Assembly: GCA_963716925.1 (NCBI GenBank)
Contig: CAVQUX010000014.1
Coordinates: 1,054,001 to 1,118,000 of the forward strand
Direction of reading: 5' to 3'
Source: DAISKN01 sp963716925
Lineage (GTDB): Bacteria > Acidobacteriota > Vicinamibacteria > Marinacidobacterales > SMYC01
Length of the DNA: 64,000 nt
The notes beneath the pieces are model-generated. The model made no database searches and was not told where the DNA came from. It saw only the letters and a list, made by a program, of their open reading frames with translations. The translations under genes were made by a program, and so were the position numbers. This document shows, one piece after another, positions 1-9,189 of the stretch; the stretch's first letter is position 1; every line of letters begins with the position of its first letter.

Positions 1-921
<921 letters not shown>

Positions 922-951
922 TCTCGCTCCTGTACTCGCTCGATCTCTCGC

Positions 952-1533
952 CTACATGCGCTTGGAGATCACCTGATCGATGATACCGTACTCGCGGGCG
1001 ACATCGGCGGTCATGATGAAGTCGCGCTCCACGTCCTGCTCGATCTTGGCGATGTCCTGCCCGGTGTGCTTCGCCAGAATCTCGTTCAAGCGCTGGCGGG
1101 TGCGCAGGATCTCCTTCGCCTGGATATTGATGTCCGTGGCCTGGCCCGAGGCGCCTCCCGAAGGCTGGTGGATGATGACCCGGGAGTTCGGGAGGGCGAA
1201 GCGCTTTCCCGGCGTCCCCGCCGCGAGCAGCACCGCGGCCATGCTCGCCGCCTGCCCGATGCAGTAGGTCGTCACGTCGGGGCGGATGAACTGCAGGGTG
1301 TCGTAGATGGCGAGACCCGCCGTCACCACTCCCCCCGGACTGTTGATGTAGATGGAAATCTCCTTCTCCGGATCCTCGGCCTCGAGGAACAGGAGCTGGG
1401 CCACGACAAGGTTCGCCAGATTGTCTTCTATGGGAGTTCCAATGAAGATGATGTTGTCTTTGAGCAAGCGCGAGTAGATATCGTACGCGCGCTCACCCCG
1501 GTTGGTCTGTTCGACCACCATCGGGATCAGCAT
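952..1533 (-). CDS. clpP: ATP-dependent Clp protease proteolytic subunit ClpP
   Basis: Serine protease subunit that forms the double-heptamer degradation chamber used with ClpX. The 193-residue length is normal for the family. The catalytic triad is readable: Ser97 in GQAASMAA, His122 in IIHQP and Asp171 in ERDFIMTA. The oligomerisation/oxyanion region INSPGG is also intact. No long propeptide is seen. It starts 13 bases after the tig stop codon and precedes clpX, which fits one operon for folding and turnover. Confidence 0.98.
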   Translation of the reverse strand: MLIPMVVEQTNRGERAYDIYSRLLKDNIIFIGTPIEDNLANLVVAQLLFLEAEDPEKEISIYINSPGGVVTAGLAIYDTLQFIRPDVTTYCIGQAASMAAVLLAAGTPGKRFALPNSRVIIHQPSGGASGQATDINIQAKEILRTRQRLNEILAKHTGQDIAKIEQDVERDFIMTADVAREYGIIDQVISKRM

Positions 1534-1546
1534 CTAAGTTCAACCC

Positions 1547-2818
1547 CTATTTAAGTTTAGCATGTTGCTTGATGAAGTCAACCGCCTTCTCGCGTCGGAT
1601 GCGGCCCCGGACGCGGTCGAGCGTACCGTCTTTCGCCATCTGGGCGCGCAGCGCGGTCGGGCTCTTCTCCAGGGCTTCCGCGTACCGCCCAATCTCCGTC
1701 TCCAGCTCTTCCTCGGTGGCGCTCAGACCCTCCCGCTCCGCGACTTTGTCGAGGAGAAGCGTCGCGCGCACCGCCGAAGCCGCGCTCTCCCGCTCGTTCT
1801 CGCGCACCTTCCGCCAGTCGATTCCGGTGGCGTTGGGGTCGATTCCCTGCTGGTAGAGGTCCCGCGCCGTCGATTCGAGCCTCGAGTCGAGCTCCATCTC
1901 GACGAGTGAGCTCGGCGCCTCGAGCGGGTTCGCCTCGATGAGCTTCGCGAGCAGCCGCCGCCTCAGCTCCTGCTCGTCCTCGTGGCGGGCGCGCTCTTCA
2001 CCGCGTCTTCGTAGCTCCGCTTTGAGCTCTTCGAGGGTCTGATACTCCCCGAGGTCCTTCGCCAGCTCGTCGTCCGCCTCGGGCAGGACCTTCTGTTTGA
2101 GCTCGAGAAGGTGAAACTCGACGTCGTAGCTCTTGCCCGCGCGCGCCCGGGCGGGGTGCTCGGCGGGAAACGACGCGGTGAACTTGAGAACCTCGCCCGG
2201 CGACTTCCCCTGGAGCTGCTCGTGGAGGGCGGGGTGATAGGAGTCGGATCCGACCTCGATGCTTACGCCTTCGTGCTTCTCCGCCTTGCCTCCGCCCTGA
2301 GGCCGCTCGACGAGGTCGCCCATGACGAAATCGTGATCCTGAGCGCCGCGGCCCTCGATGGGATCGAACCGGGCGTGCTGCTCGCGAAGGGCGTCGATGC
2401 CCGCGGCCACCTGCTCGTCGGTGACTTCCGTATGCGGCTTCTCCACCTCGAGGCCCTGGTAGACGCCGGCCTCGACTTCGGGCATGACCTCGAACGAGGC
2501 GCGGAATCGGAGCGGCTTTCCCAGCTCCGACTCCAGCTTCGAGATGCGCGGGTCGTCGAGAGGGTAGAGGTTGCGCTCCTTCAGCGCTTCTCCCAGGGCA
2601 TTTGGCACGAGATCCGAGACCGCTTCCTTGAGCACGTCGCCCCGGAAGCGGGCGCGGATGACGTCCTTGGGGATCTTGCCCTTGCGAAACCCGGGGAGCC
2701 GGATGGTGCGGCTCAGGCGTCCGACGCCCTTCTCGAACTCGTCCGCGAGGGTATCCGCGGGGAGCTCGATGTCCAGGTGCCGGAGCGAGGACCCTTCTTC
2801 GAGGTAATCGACTTTCAT
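1547..2818 (-). CDS. tig: Trigger factor, ribosome-associated chaperone
   Basis: Chaperone that docks at the ribosomal exit tunnel and shields nascent chains. The 423 residues match the usual trigger factor length. The ribosome-binding signature GFRKGKIP sits at residues 43-50. A central FKBP-like region and a long helical C-terminal domain follow (charged RRRGEERARHEDE-type helices). First gene of the tig-clpP-clpX set. The 188 bases between it and the upstream tRNA-Leu hold two strong hairpins, so either transcription from the tRNA promoter is attenuated there or tig has its own promoter that I did not identify. Confidence 0.96.
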   Translation of the reverse strand: MKVDYLEEGSSLRHLDIELPADTLADEFEKGVGRLSRTIRLPGFRKGKIPKDVIRARFRGDVLKEAVSDLVPNALGEALKERNLYPLDDPRISKLESELGKPLRFRASFEVMPEVEAGVYQGLEVEKPHTEVTDEQVAAGIDALREQHARFDPIEGRGAQDHDFVMGDLVERPQGGGKAEKHEGVSIEVGSDSYHPALHEQLQGKSPGEVLKFTASFPAEHPARARAGKSYDVEFHLLELKQKVLPEADDELAKDLGEYQTLEELKAELRRRGEERARHEDEQELRRRLLAKLIEANPLEAPSSLVEMELDSRLESTARDLYQQGIDPNATGIDWRKVRENERESAASAVRATLLLDKVAEREGLSATEEELETEIGRYAEALEKSPTALRAQMAKDGTLDRVRGRIRREKAVDFIKQHAKLK

Positions 2819-2932
2819 CGTTATTCAGTGCTCGCGCGCCTCTTCATCAAAGGCCCTGGGGCCCCAACCCCCAGTGCTCTCGCTTCGGGACTCGCTCTGC
2901 TCGCCCTGCGCTCGGGCTGAAGGCTCTTGCGC

Positions 2933-2982
2933 GCTCGCTCCCCGCGCTCCTCGCGCGGGGAGGATGGGGCCCTCCGGGCCCC
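2933..2982. repeat. Structured repeat copy A (two perfect hairpins)
   Basis: Reads GCTCGCTCCCC, a first hairpin (8-bp stem CCCCGCGC/GCGCGGGG at 2940-2960 with a 5-base loop), then AGGATG and a second hairpin (7-bp stem GGGGCCC/GGGCCCC at 2966-2982 with a 3-base loop). The same backbone, with different second-hairpin arms, recurs after rnpB near 48.7 kb. It lies between tRNA-Leu(UAG) and tig. It could act as a terminator, attenuator or REP-like element; which one is not decidable from sequence. Confidence 0.6.
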
Positions 2983-3006
2983 GCGTAGCTTGGACGTCGG
3001 CGCAAG

Positions 3007-3089
<83 letters not shown>

Positions 3090-3151
3090 AGGGAGCTCGG
3101 AAGCGCGAGACAAAAATGGAGATGAAGGCTCAATGTCTAGGAACCGGGCCT

Positions 3152-3180
3152 ATTGTAGACACGGCGCCCCGGCGCGTCAA
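3152..3180 (-). promoter_or_regulatory. Sigma-70-type promoter of tRNA-Leu(UAG)
   Basis: On the minus strand TTGACG (3180-3175) and TACAAT (3157-3152) are separated by exactly 17 bases. The tRNA 5' end follows about 63 bases later. It may also read into tig-clpP-clpX through the hairpin-rich leader. Confidence 0.7.
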
Positions 3181-3227
3181 CGCGTCTCGCAGCCGGTGAA
3201 GAGAGCGGGGAAGAACCGAAAGACGCC

Positions 3228-3290
3228 AAGGAGCGCAAGGGCGCCAGGAAGGAGAATGGGGGAGACTCCTTTTGCGCCTTCGCGTTCCTT
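3228..3290. repeat. Imperfect inverted repeat, about 25-bp arms
   Basis: The left arm (3228-3254, AAGGAGCGCAAGGGCGCC...) is the imperfect reverse complement of the right arm (3266-3290, ...GCGCCTTCGCGTTCCTT), with an 11-base loop. It sits in the otherwise empty 3181-3345 stretch. Arms of this composition resemble dispersed intergenic inverted repeats known from many environmental genomes. It might be a MITE-like or REP-like element. Confidence 0.5.
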
Positions 3291-3345
3291 GTCGATTCCT
3301 CGAAGCCGACCGTGATGAAGCGAAAACACGGAGTTTTTCTTTCAG

Positions 3346-3375
3346 TTGCTATTCGTGGGGCGAGTCGCCTATCCT
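3346..3375 (+). promoter_or_regulatory. Possible promoter for the membrane/TPR protein
   Basis: TTGCTA and TATCCT are separated by 18 bases, with the predicted transcription start about 55 bases before the gene. This is a consensus match only. Confidence 0.4.
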
Positions 3376-3436
3376 CGTGAAGCGGGATCCCCCACACAAT
3401 TTTCGAGGACGGACGAGTGTACGATCATGACGCGAG

Positions 3437-5074
3437 TTGAGCGCAACCCCGCGGGCTGGCTCTTCGGGCCGGCGCGCGGACATGCTCTGGGGCGCGGGGC
3501 TCGCCTACGTCCTCGTCTTCTCCGTGCTCATCGTTTCCGGCGGGCTGGTGATGTCCGTACTGCCCTCCTGGATCATGATGTTTCTCGTCGTTCTCGTCTC
3601 CGTGCCTCACTACGGCGCGACCCTTCTCCGCGCGTACGAGATGAAGGAGGACCGCCGGCTATACAAGGTCTTCTCCGTCTACGTCACCGGAGCCCTGGTC
3701 CTGTTCTTCCTTTGGGGGGTTCGAGACATCCTCATCGGCTCGATCCTGTTCACTCTCTATTTGACCTGGAGCCCCTGGCACTATACGGCGCAGAACTACG
3801 GGATTGCCCTCATGTTCCTCGGCCGCCGCGGCATCGAGGTCGATCCCCGGACGAAGCGCCTGCTCCGTCTGTCGGTGGTGCTTGGGTTCTGGATATCGTT
3901 CCTGTACATGCACGGGCCTTCCATCTACTCGCCGTATCTGGGCGCCTACGTACAGTTCGTTTCGCTGAATCTGCCCGCCGTGCCCGCCGACGTCGTCCTC
4001 TTCGCGAGTCTTCTGCTCTACGGAGTGACGACCGCGGTGTTGGTCGCGGCCCTGGCGAGGAAGGGTCTTCGGTCCTCCGCCCCCGCCCTCGGCGTGCTCT
4101 TGACCCAGTTCGTCTGGTTCGTGCTCCCGTCCGCGGTCAAGAACTGGTTCCCCTATTCCGGGCCGCCGATCTTCGGCGTCGGCTACGAGCAGTATGCGTT
4201 CACCTGGATCGCTCTCGGCCATGCGATCCAGTACCTCTGGATCACCGCCTACTTCGCGCGCGCGACCGGGCGAGTTTCAGCGACCGCCTCGTTCTACGGC
4301 AGGGCGGTGGTGTGCGGCTGCGCCCTCTGGGCGGTCCCGCTCCTCTTGTTCGCGCCGGGCGTGTTGGGGAGGCTCCCGTTCGACATCGGTCTCGCGTCCG
4401 TCACCGCCGCGGCGGTGAACCTTCATCATTTCCTGCTCGACGGCGTCATCTGGAAGCTGCGGCAGCCTCGCGTCGGAGGCGTTCTATTGAGTCCGAACCG
4501 CGCCCCGGCCGAGCCGGTACGCCGGGCGGCGCTGCCGCTCGGCCGACCTCTCGTCGCCGCCGGGCTGGTTTCGCTCCTGATCCTTCTCTTCGGTCTCGCG
4601 GAAGAGGAGTTCGGTCTCGCCCGGCGGATGAATCGCGGAGATATCGCCGGCGCGGAAAGCTCCCTCGATCGGCTCGCGTGGATCGGGAGGGATTCGTCTC
4701 GCACTCGCGGCGAGCTCGCTGCCTGGCGGATGCGGGCCGGCGATGCGAAAGGCGCTGAGCACCAGCTGGAGATCGGAGTCAAGGTCTTCCCCACGGCCAG
4801 CGGTTGGGTCCGTCTGGGCGAGGCCCGCGCCTCTCAGGGGAAGTCCCGCGGGTCGATGGAAGCTTACGGGAAGGCTCTCTCGATCGACCCGGGAAACGTC
4901 ACCGCGAAACTCCTTCTCGCCCTGGCCCACGCCGATCTCGACGAGACCGCCGAGGCCCGGGTGCTCCTGAAACAGTGCGACCGGCGCGATGCCGATACGC
5001 CGGCGATGCGAAATCTTCGAGAGCGCCTCGAGGGCGTCCTCGACGCCTCGCGCATCTTGCGCTCGGGGGCGTGA
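3437..5074 (+). CDS. Polytopic membrane protein with histidine motifs and a C-terminal TPR region
   Basis: Unrecognised family of 545 residues. The first about 380 residues contain roughly ten hydrophobic segments. Several histidines lie at or within membrane segments: VPHYGATLL, WHYTAQNYG, LGHAIQYLW and NLHHFLLDG. Such a spread of intramembrane His pairs is reminiscent of metal-dependent membrane oxygenases or desaturases (for example the Brp/Blh type), but no family signature is complete. The last about 130 residues look like TPR helices (GDAKGAEHQLEIG, SWVRLGEARASQGK, SMEAYGKALSIDP). The start is uncertain: TTG at 3437 gives the full frame, and ATG at 3482 would drop 15 residues. Neither has a good ribosome site. 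It stands alone, convergent with the next gene. Confidence 0.75.
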   Translation: MSATPRAGSSGRRADMLWGAGLAYVLVFSVLIVSGGLVMSVLPSWIMMFLVVLVSVPHYGATLLRAYEMKEDRRLYKVFSVYVTGALVLFFLWGVRDILIGSILFTLYLTWSPWHYTAQNYGIALMFLGRRGIEVDPRTKRLLRLSVVLGFWISFLYMHGPSIYSPYLGAYVQFVSLNLPAVPADVVLFASLLLYGVTTAVLVAALARKGLRSSAPALGVLLTQFVWFVLPSAVKNWFPYSGPPIFGVGYEQYAFTWIALGHAIQYLWITAYFARATGRVSATASFYGRAVVCGCALWAVPLLLFAPGVLGRLPFDIGLASVTAAAVNLHHFLLDGVIWKLRQPRVGGVLLSPNRAPAEPVRRAALPLGRPLVAAGLVSLLILLFGLAEEEFGLARRMNRGDIAGAESSLDRLAWIGRDSSRTRGELAAWRMRAGDAKGAEHQLEIGVKVFPTASGWVRLGEARASQGKSRGSMEAYGKALSIDPGNVTAKLLLALAHADLDETAEARVLLKQCDRRDADTPAMRNLRERLEGVLDASRILRSGA

Positions 5075-5083
5075 CCCCGGGAA

Positions 5084-5704
5084 TCACTTCGTCCGTCGGA
5101 TCTTCGTGAGCCTCACGGGCTCGGTGCCGAAGTTCTCCACCACCAGGGTCTTCTTCTCGTTGTCCACCGCGAGCCGGACTCCCATCGCGAGCTGTCCTTC
5201 ACCGTTTCCTTCGGCATCGACGTCCATCACCAGGATGGTCATGTCGTAGTCCCGGTAGCGCGGCTGGTTCCGCGCTTCGTAGAAGCTGATGTAGCGATCC
5301 ATCGCGAGCACGATGCGGCGCTTCCCCTCGCCCAGATCCCACTCGCGCGCGTAGCGGAGCCGCTCGCTCGGGAATGAGTTGCGGGCCGAGGCCCGTCCCG
5401 TCACCCGGATGAAACCCGTCTCTTCCTGCTTCTGGAGGGCCTTCACCAGCTCTTCCTGACCCTTCTCGATCAGGACCGCGAAGAGCGCTTCTCTCTCCTC
5501 GTCCGTGGTCCAGCGGGTGATGTTGATCTGAAGGGTGGTCGTCATCCCCGTCGGAATCACCGGAGGATTCGAAGTCCCCATGGCGACGGCGAAGGCCTCG
5601 TAGGTCTCCTTGAATTCTTCCTTCTTCTCCTGGGCCGAGGTCGTCGAGCCGGCGACGAAGGCGAGTACCGGGAGAAGCGCCCATCTTCCATAACCGTAGG
5701 TCAT
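5084..5704 (-). CDS. Exported protein of unknown function
   Basis: 206 residues with a clear Sec signal peptide (hydrophobic ALLPVLAFVAG, likely cleavage after TTSAQ). The mature part is rich in charged residues and beta-strand patterns, with no recognisable domain. An AAGGAG site lies six bases before the ATG. It is convergent with the upstream membrane protein gene, only about 10 bases apart. Probably periplasmic; I cannot assign a function. Confidence 0.75.
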   Translation of the reverse strand: MTYGYGRWALLPVLAFVAGSTTSAQEKKEEFKETYEAFAVAMGTSNPPVIPTGMTTTLQINITRWTTDEEREALFAVLIEKGQEELVKALQKQEETGFIRVTGRASARNSFPSERLRYAREWDLGEGKRRIVLAMDRYISFYEARNQPRYRDYDMTILVMDVDAEGNGEGQLAMGVRLAVDNEKKTLVVENFGTEPVRLTKIRRTK

Positions 5705-5770
5705 CGAAATCTCCTTGGGTCTCGATTTGGGCGCCGATCCTAGCCCACGTCGCCGAGGTACGCCAGTGCG

Positions 5771-6094
5771 TCAGGTGGGCTCGGTGACCACCTTCAGACC
5801 CACGATGCCGGCCACGATGAGCGCGAGGCAGAGAAGGCGGAGCGCATCCCGCGATTCCCCGAGGAGCACGATCCCGAGTGTCGCCGTCCCCACGCTGCCG
5901 ATGCCGGTCCAGACCGCGTAGCCGGTTCCGACGGGAAGCGTCCTCAGGGCCTGCGCCAGGAGGAACAGACTCAGAGCCATGGAAGCGCCCGTCCAGAGGC
6001 TCGGCCAGAGTCGGGTGAATCCGTCGGTGTACTTCAACCCGATCGCCCACCCGACCTCGAAGACTCCCGCGACGACAAGGTAGAGCCACGCCAT
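5771..6094 (-). CDS. sugE: SMR-family exporter, Gdx/SugE type
   Basis: 107 residues and four transmembrane helices, the standard small multidrug resistance size. The essential membrane glutamate is Glu13 in GVFEVGWAIGLKYTDGF. The motif wording (EVGWAIGLKYTDGFTRLWPS) matches the Gdx/SugE branch, known for guanidinium/proton exchange, better than the EmrE branch. These proteins work as dual-topology dimers in the inner membrane. No guanidine riboswitch was seen upstream, and no partner gene adjoins it. Confidence 0.88.
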   Translation of the reverse strand: MAWLYLVVAGVFEVGWAIGLKYTDGFTRLWPSLWTGASMALSLFLLAQALRTLPVGTGYAVWTGIGSVGTATLGIVLLGESRDALRLLCLALIVAGIVGLKVVTEPT

Positions 6095-6109
6095 CCGCGG
6101 ATTCTACCC

Positions 6110-6139
6110 TTGTCCTCCTGCGGTGTCGGCCCCTATAAT
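6110..6139 (+). promoter_or_regulatory. Promoter of the M1 peptidase gene
   Basis: TTGTCC, an 18-base spacer and a perfect TATAAT at 6134-6139. The start codon follows 35 bases later with an AGGAGG ribosome site, so a short leader is expected. Confidence 0.65.
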
Positions 6140-6174
6140 CGCGGCCTTCGCTACGTCCTCGCCAGGAGGGTCCA

Positions 6175-8185
6175 ATGACACGCACCGTGAGGCTCCTTTG
6201 GTTGCTTCCGATCCTGGTCCCGCAGCAAGCCGACGCCCAGCCGCTCTCCCCTCGAAACGCGAGCTATCGGATCGAGGTGGAGCTCGACCCCGAAGCCCGG
6301 AGCCTCGCGGGGAAGGAGACGATCACCTGGAAGAACCTGCAGGCGATCGAAGCAGCGGACCTCCGCTTCCACCTCTACTGGAACGCGTGGCGCAACAATC
6401 GAAGCACCTGGCTCCAGGAAGCTCGGCTCCGGACGACGGGTCGGAATCTGAAGGACCCGCGCGAGGGCGACTGGTCGAGCTCCGAGGTCGAATCGATACG
6501 GCTCATCCCCGACATCGGCGTCGCCGGGATCGATCTCACCTCGCAGGTGCGCTTCGAGGCCCCGGATGACGGAAACCCCGAGGACCGCACGGTGATGGTG
6601 GTGTCCCTTCCCGAGGCGGTTCCGCCCGAAGGGGTCGCGCAGATCGAGCTCACGTGGAAGTCGAAGATCCCCCGAACCTTCGCGCGAACGGGCTTCCGGG
6701 GGAACTTCTTCTTCATCGCACAGTGGTTCCCCAAGCTCGCGGTCTTCGAAGCCTCCGGCTGGAACGCGCATCAGTTCCACGCCGGGACGGAGTTCTTCTC
6801 CGACTACGGGGACTACGACGTTTCCATCACCGTACCGACCGCTTATGTCGTCGGCGCGACCGGGCTGGAAACGGATCGCAAGGAGGCTTCCGGGAAGACG
6901 ACCTATCGATACCAGCAGGCGGACGTCCACGATTTTGCCTGGACGACGAGCCCGGACTTTCTCGTGTTCCAGGAGCGCTTCGAAGTGTCGGGGCTTCCTC
7001 CGGTCGACATGCGCCTTCTGCTCCAGCCCGAGCATCTGGAGCAGAAGGACCGGCACTTCCACGCCACCGCCAAAGCACTCGAGAACTATGGGAAGTGGTA
7101 CGGTCCCTACCCGTACGGACACGTGACCATCGTGGATCCGGCTTACGGCAGCGGCGCGGGGGGTATGGAGTACCCGACGCTCTTCACCGCGGGAACGAGG
7201 CTCCTCAATCCGTTCGGCGGAGGATCGCCCGAGGGGGTCACGGTCCACGAGTGCGGCCACCAGTTCTGGTACGGCATCGTCGGCAACAACGAGTTCGAGC
7301 ATGCCTGGCTCGACGAGGGCTTCAACACCTTCTCGACCGCCCGGACGATGGACGTGACCTACGGGCCTCGCTCGTACGTGAAACGCTACTTGAATCCCCG
7401 TGGCGCCGAGAGGCTCTCGGGGTTCCTTCCCGTGATGTTCGAAGGCATCGAAGTCGATCGGGTCATCGGCGGCGACCGGCTCGACAGCTTTCGCGAAGAC
7501 GCCACCTGGGACGCGCAGTCGACTCCCACATACAAATACTTTCCCGCGACCGGGGGCTCTCACAGCTACGACAAGACCTCTCTCTGGCTCCACACCCTCG
7601 AGCGTTACCTCGGATGGGAGGTGCTCCAGCGCATCCTGTCCACGTTCTTCGCGCGCTACCAGTTCAAGCACCCGGGCCCCGAGGATTTCTTCGCGGTGGC
7701 GAGCGAAGTGAGCGGGCAGGACCTCACCTGGTTCTTCGACCAGGTCCACCGGAGCTCGAACGACTTCGACTACGCCGTCGACTCCGTCAAGAGCGAGCCC
7801 GTGAAGTTCAAGGGATTCGCGGAAAAATCGGGCGAGCTCGTCCACCAGGAAGAGGAGAGGAAGGATCTGTACCGGACGGAAGTGGTGGTGAGGCGCCTGG
7901 GCGCGGCGACGTTTCCCGTCGAGGTGGTCCTCCTGTTCGAGGACGGGACCGAGACCCGCGACCTCTGGGACGGAAAGGACCGCTGGAAGCTCTACGTCGA
8001 GGAGAGGTCATCGAAGCTGCGACAGGCCGCCGTCGATCCCTCGAGAAAGCTCGTCCTCGATCTCTACTACACCAACAACTCCAGGCTGGTCGAGCCCCAA
8101 GTCCAAGCTTCCCGCCCGCAAGTGGGCCTCGAAGTGGATGATCTGGTTCCAGGACCTCCTGGCCACGTTCGCATTCTTCGCTTGA
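6175..8185 (+). CDS. Exported M1-family zinc metallopeptidase (one frame break near 8105)
   Basis: Gluzincin aminopeptidase-like protein. A signal peptide ends near ADAQ. The zinc site HECGH (residues 358-362) is followed 18 residues later by Glu381 in WLDEGF, giving HExxH-x18-E. A substrate-binding GGMEYP precedes it, as in GAMEN-type M1 enzymes. As sequenced, the frame runs on into the next gene as a 989-residue protein. A one-base shift near 8105 instead restores a hydrophobic tail (WMIWFQDLLATFAFF) and a stop at 8183-8185, just before a ribosome site and ATG at 8197. I therefore end the gene there. It is probably anchored by the C-terminal helix, with its catalytic domain outside the inner membrane. 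Confidence 0.85.
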
Positions 8186-8196
8186 GGGGCAAGGTC

Positions 8197-9144
8197 ATGT
8201 CGTCGTTGAAGGCAGCGTTTTCGGGATTCGGACGCGTCCTCGCTTCGCCGGCGCTGGTGCTCTTCTTGTGGCTTTCGAACGTGCTGGTCGCGATTCCTCT
8301 GGCGATGTCGATGGCCGGCTCGATCGAGGATTCGATCGGCGCGAGCCTCGTTCACCAGAACCTGCGCGACGGATTCGATATGGGCTGGTACGGCGAGTTC
8401 GAGGCGCGGGCGAAAGGCGTCGAAAAGACTCTCTCTCCGAGCGTGGTGGGCGCCGGAGCGTTCTTCGACAACATCGAAGCCTGGCTCAACGGGAGTCTCT
8501 TCGAGATGCTCCCGGTCCTCGTGGCGGGAGGCGTTGTCTACGCTCTCCTCTGGGCCCTCTTCCTCGGCGGGATTCTCCATCGATACGCCGACCGTCGCGG
8601 ACTCTTTCGCCTGTCCGAGTTCTTCTCGCGGGGCGGAGAGTTCTTCTTCCGCTTCGTCCGGCTCGCGGTGCTCTCGGGGTTTCTCTACTACCTCGTGTAC
8701 CGCTTCGCCTCGTGGCTCTTCGGCCGGATCGAGGAGGCGACCCTCGACGTGACCGTCGAGAAGACGGTCCTCGGCTACGCCCTCGCCGGGGCGCTCCTCG
8801 TGGCGGTTCTCCTGACGCTCGTCAATATGGCGTTCGACTACGCGAAGATCGCGACCTACAAGGAGAACCGCCGCAGCATGATCCTCGCGGCCCTCAAAGG
8901 CTTCCGGCTGGTGCTCGGAAACGCGGGCCGCACCGCGTTCCTCTACTACGGTCTCGGCCTCGCCGGCCTCGTTCTTCTCGCCGCCTACCACGTCGTCGCT
9001 CCCGGTCCGGGCCAGGCGTCGGTCCCGAGCGTCGTGTTCGCTTTCCTGGTCGGGCAGGCGTACCTCGTGGCGAAGCTGGTATTGCGGCTGACGTTCTACG
9101 CCGGGCAGATGGCTCTCTACGACTCGCCCGGATTCAAACGCTGA
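8197..9144 (+). CDS. Integral membrane protein, function unknown
   Basis: 315 residues. The ATG at 8197 is preceded by GAGG and lies 11 bases after the inferred stop of the peptidase gene. About six hydrophobic segments are seen (LASPALVLFLWLSNVLVAIP, VLVAGGVVYALLWALFLGG, and others). The topology resembles glycerophosphodiester-phosphodiesterase-type or YihY-like membrane domains, but no diagnostic motif was found. It appears fused to the M1 peptidase only because of a likely one-base error. Co-transcription with the peptidase and with the following permease (45 bases away) is likely. Confidence 0.75.
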   Translation: MSSLKAAFSGFGRVLASPALVLFLWLSNVLVAIPLAMSMAGSIEDSIGASLVHQNLRDGFDMGWYGEFEARAKGVEKTLSPSVVGAGAFFDNIEAWLNGSLFEMLPVLVAGGVVYALLWALFLGGILHRYADRRGLFRLSEFFSRGGEFFFRFVRLAVLSGFLYYLVYRFASWLFGRIEEATLDVTVEKTVLGYALAGALLVAVLLTLVNMAFDYAKIATYKENRRSMILAALKGFRLVLGNAGRTAFLYYGLGLAGLVLLAAYHVVAPGPGQASVPSVVFAFLVGQAYLVAKLVLRLTFYAGQMALYDSPGFKR

Positions 9145-9189
9145 GACGTTTCGTCGAACCCGGCATCCATCCCTGACGTAGGAACGGGT

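Noticed and set aside
6175..9144. Single 989-residue M1 peptidase-membrane fusion
   Set aside because: A better tail, stop, ribosome site and new start appear after a one-base correction near 8105.
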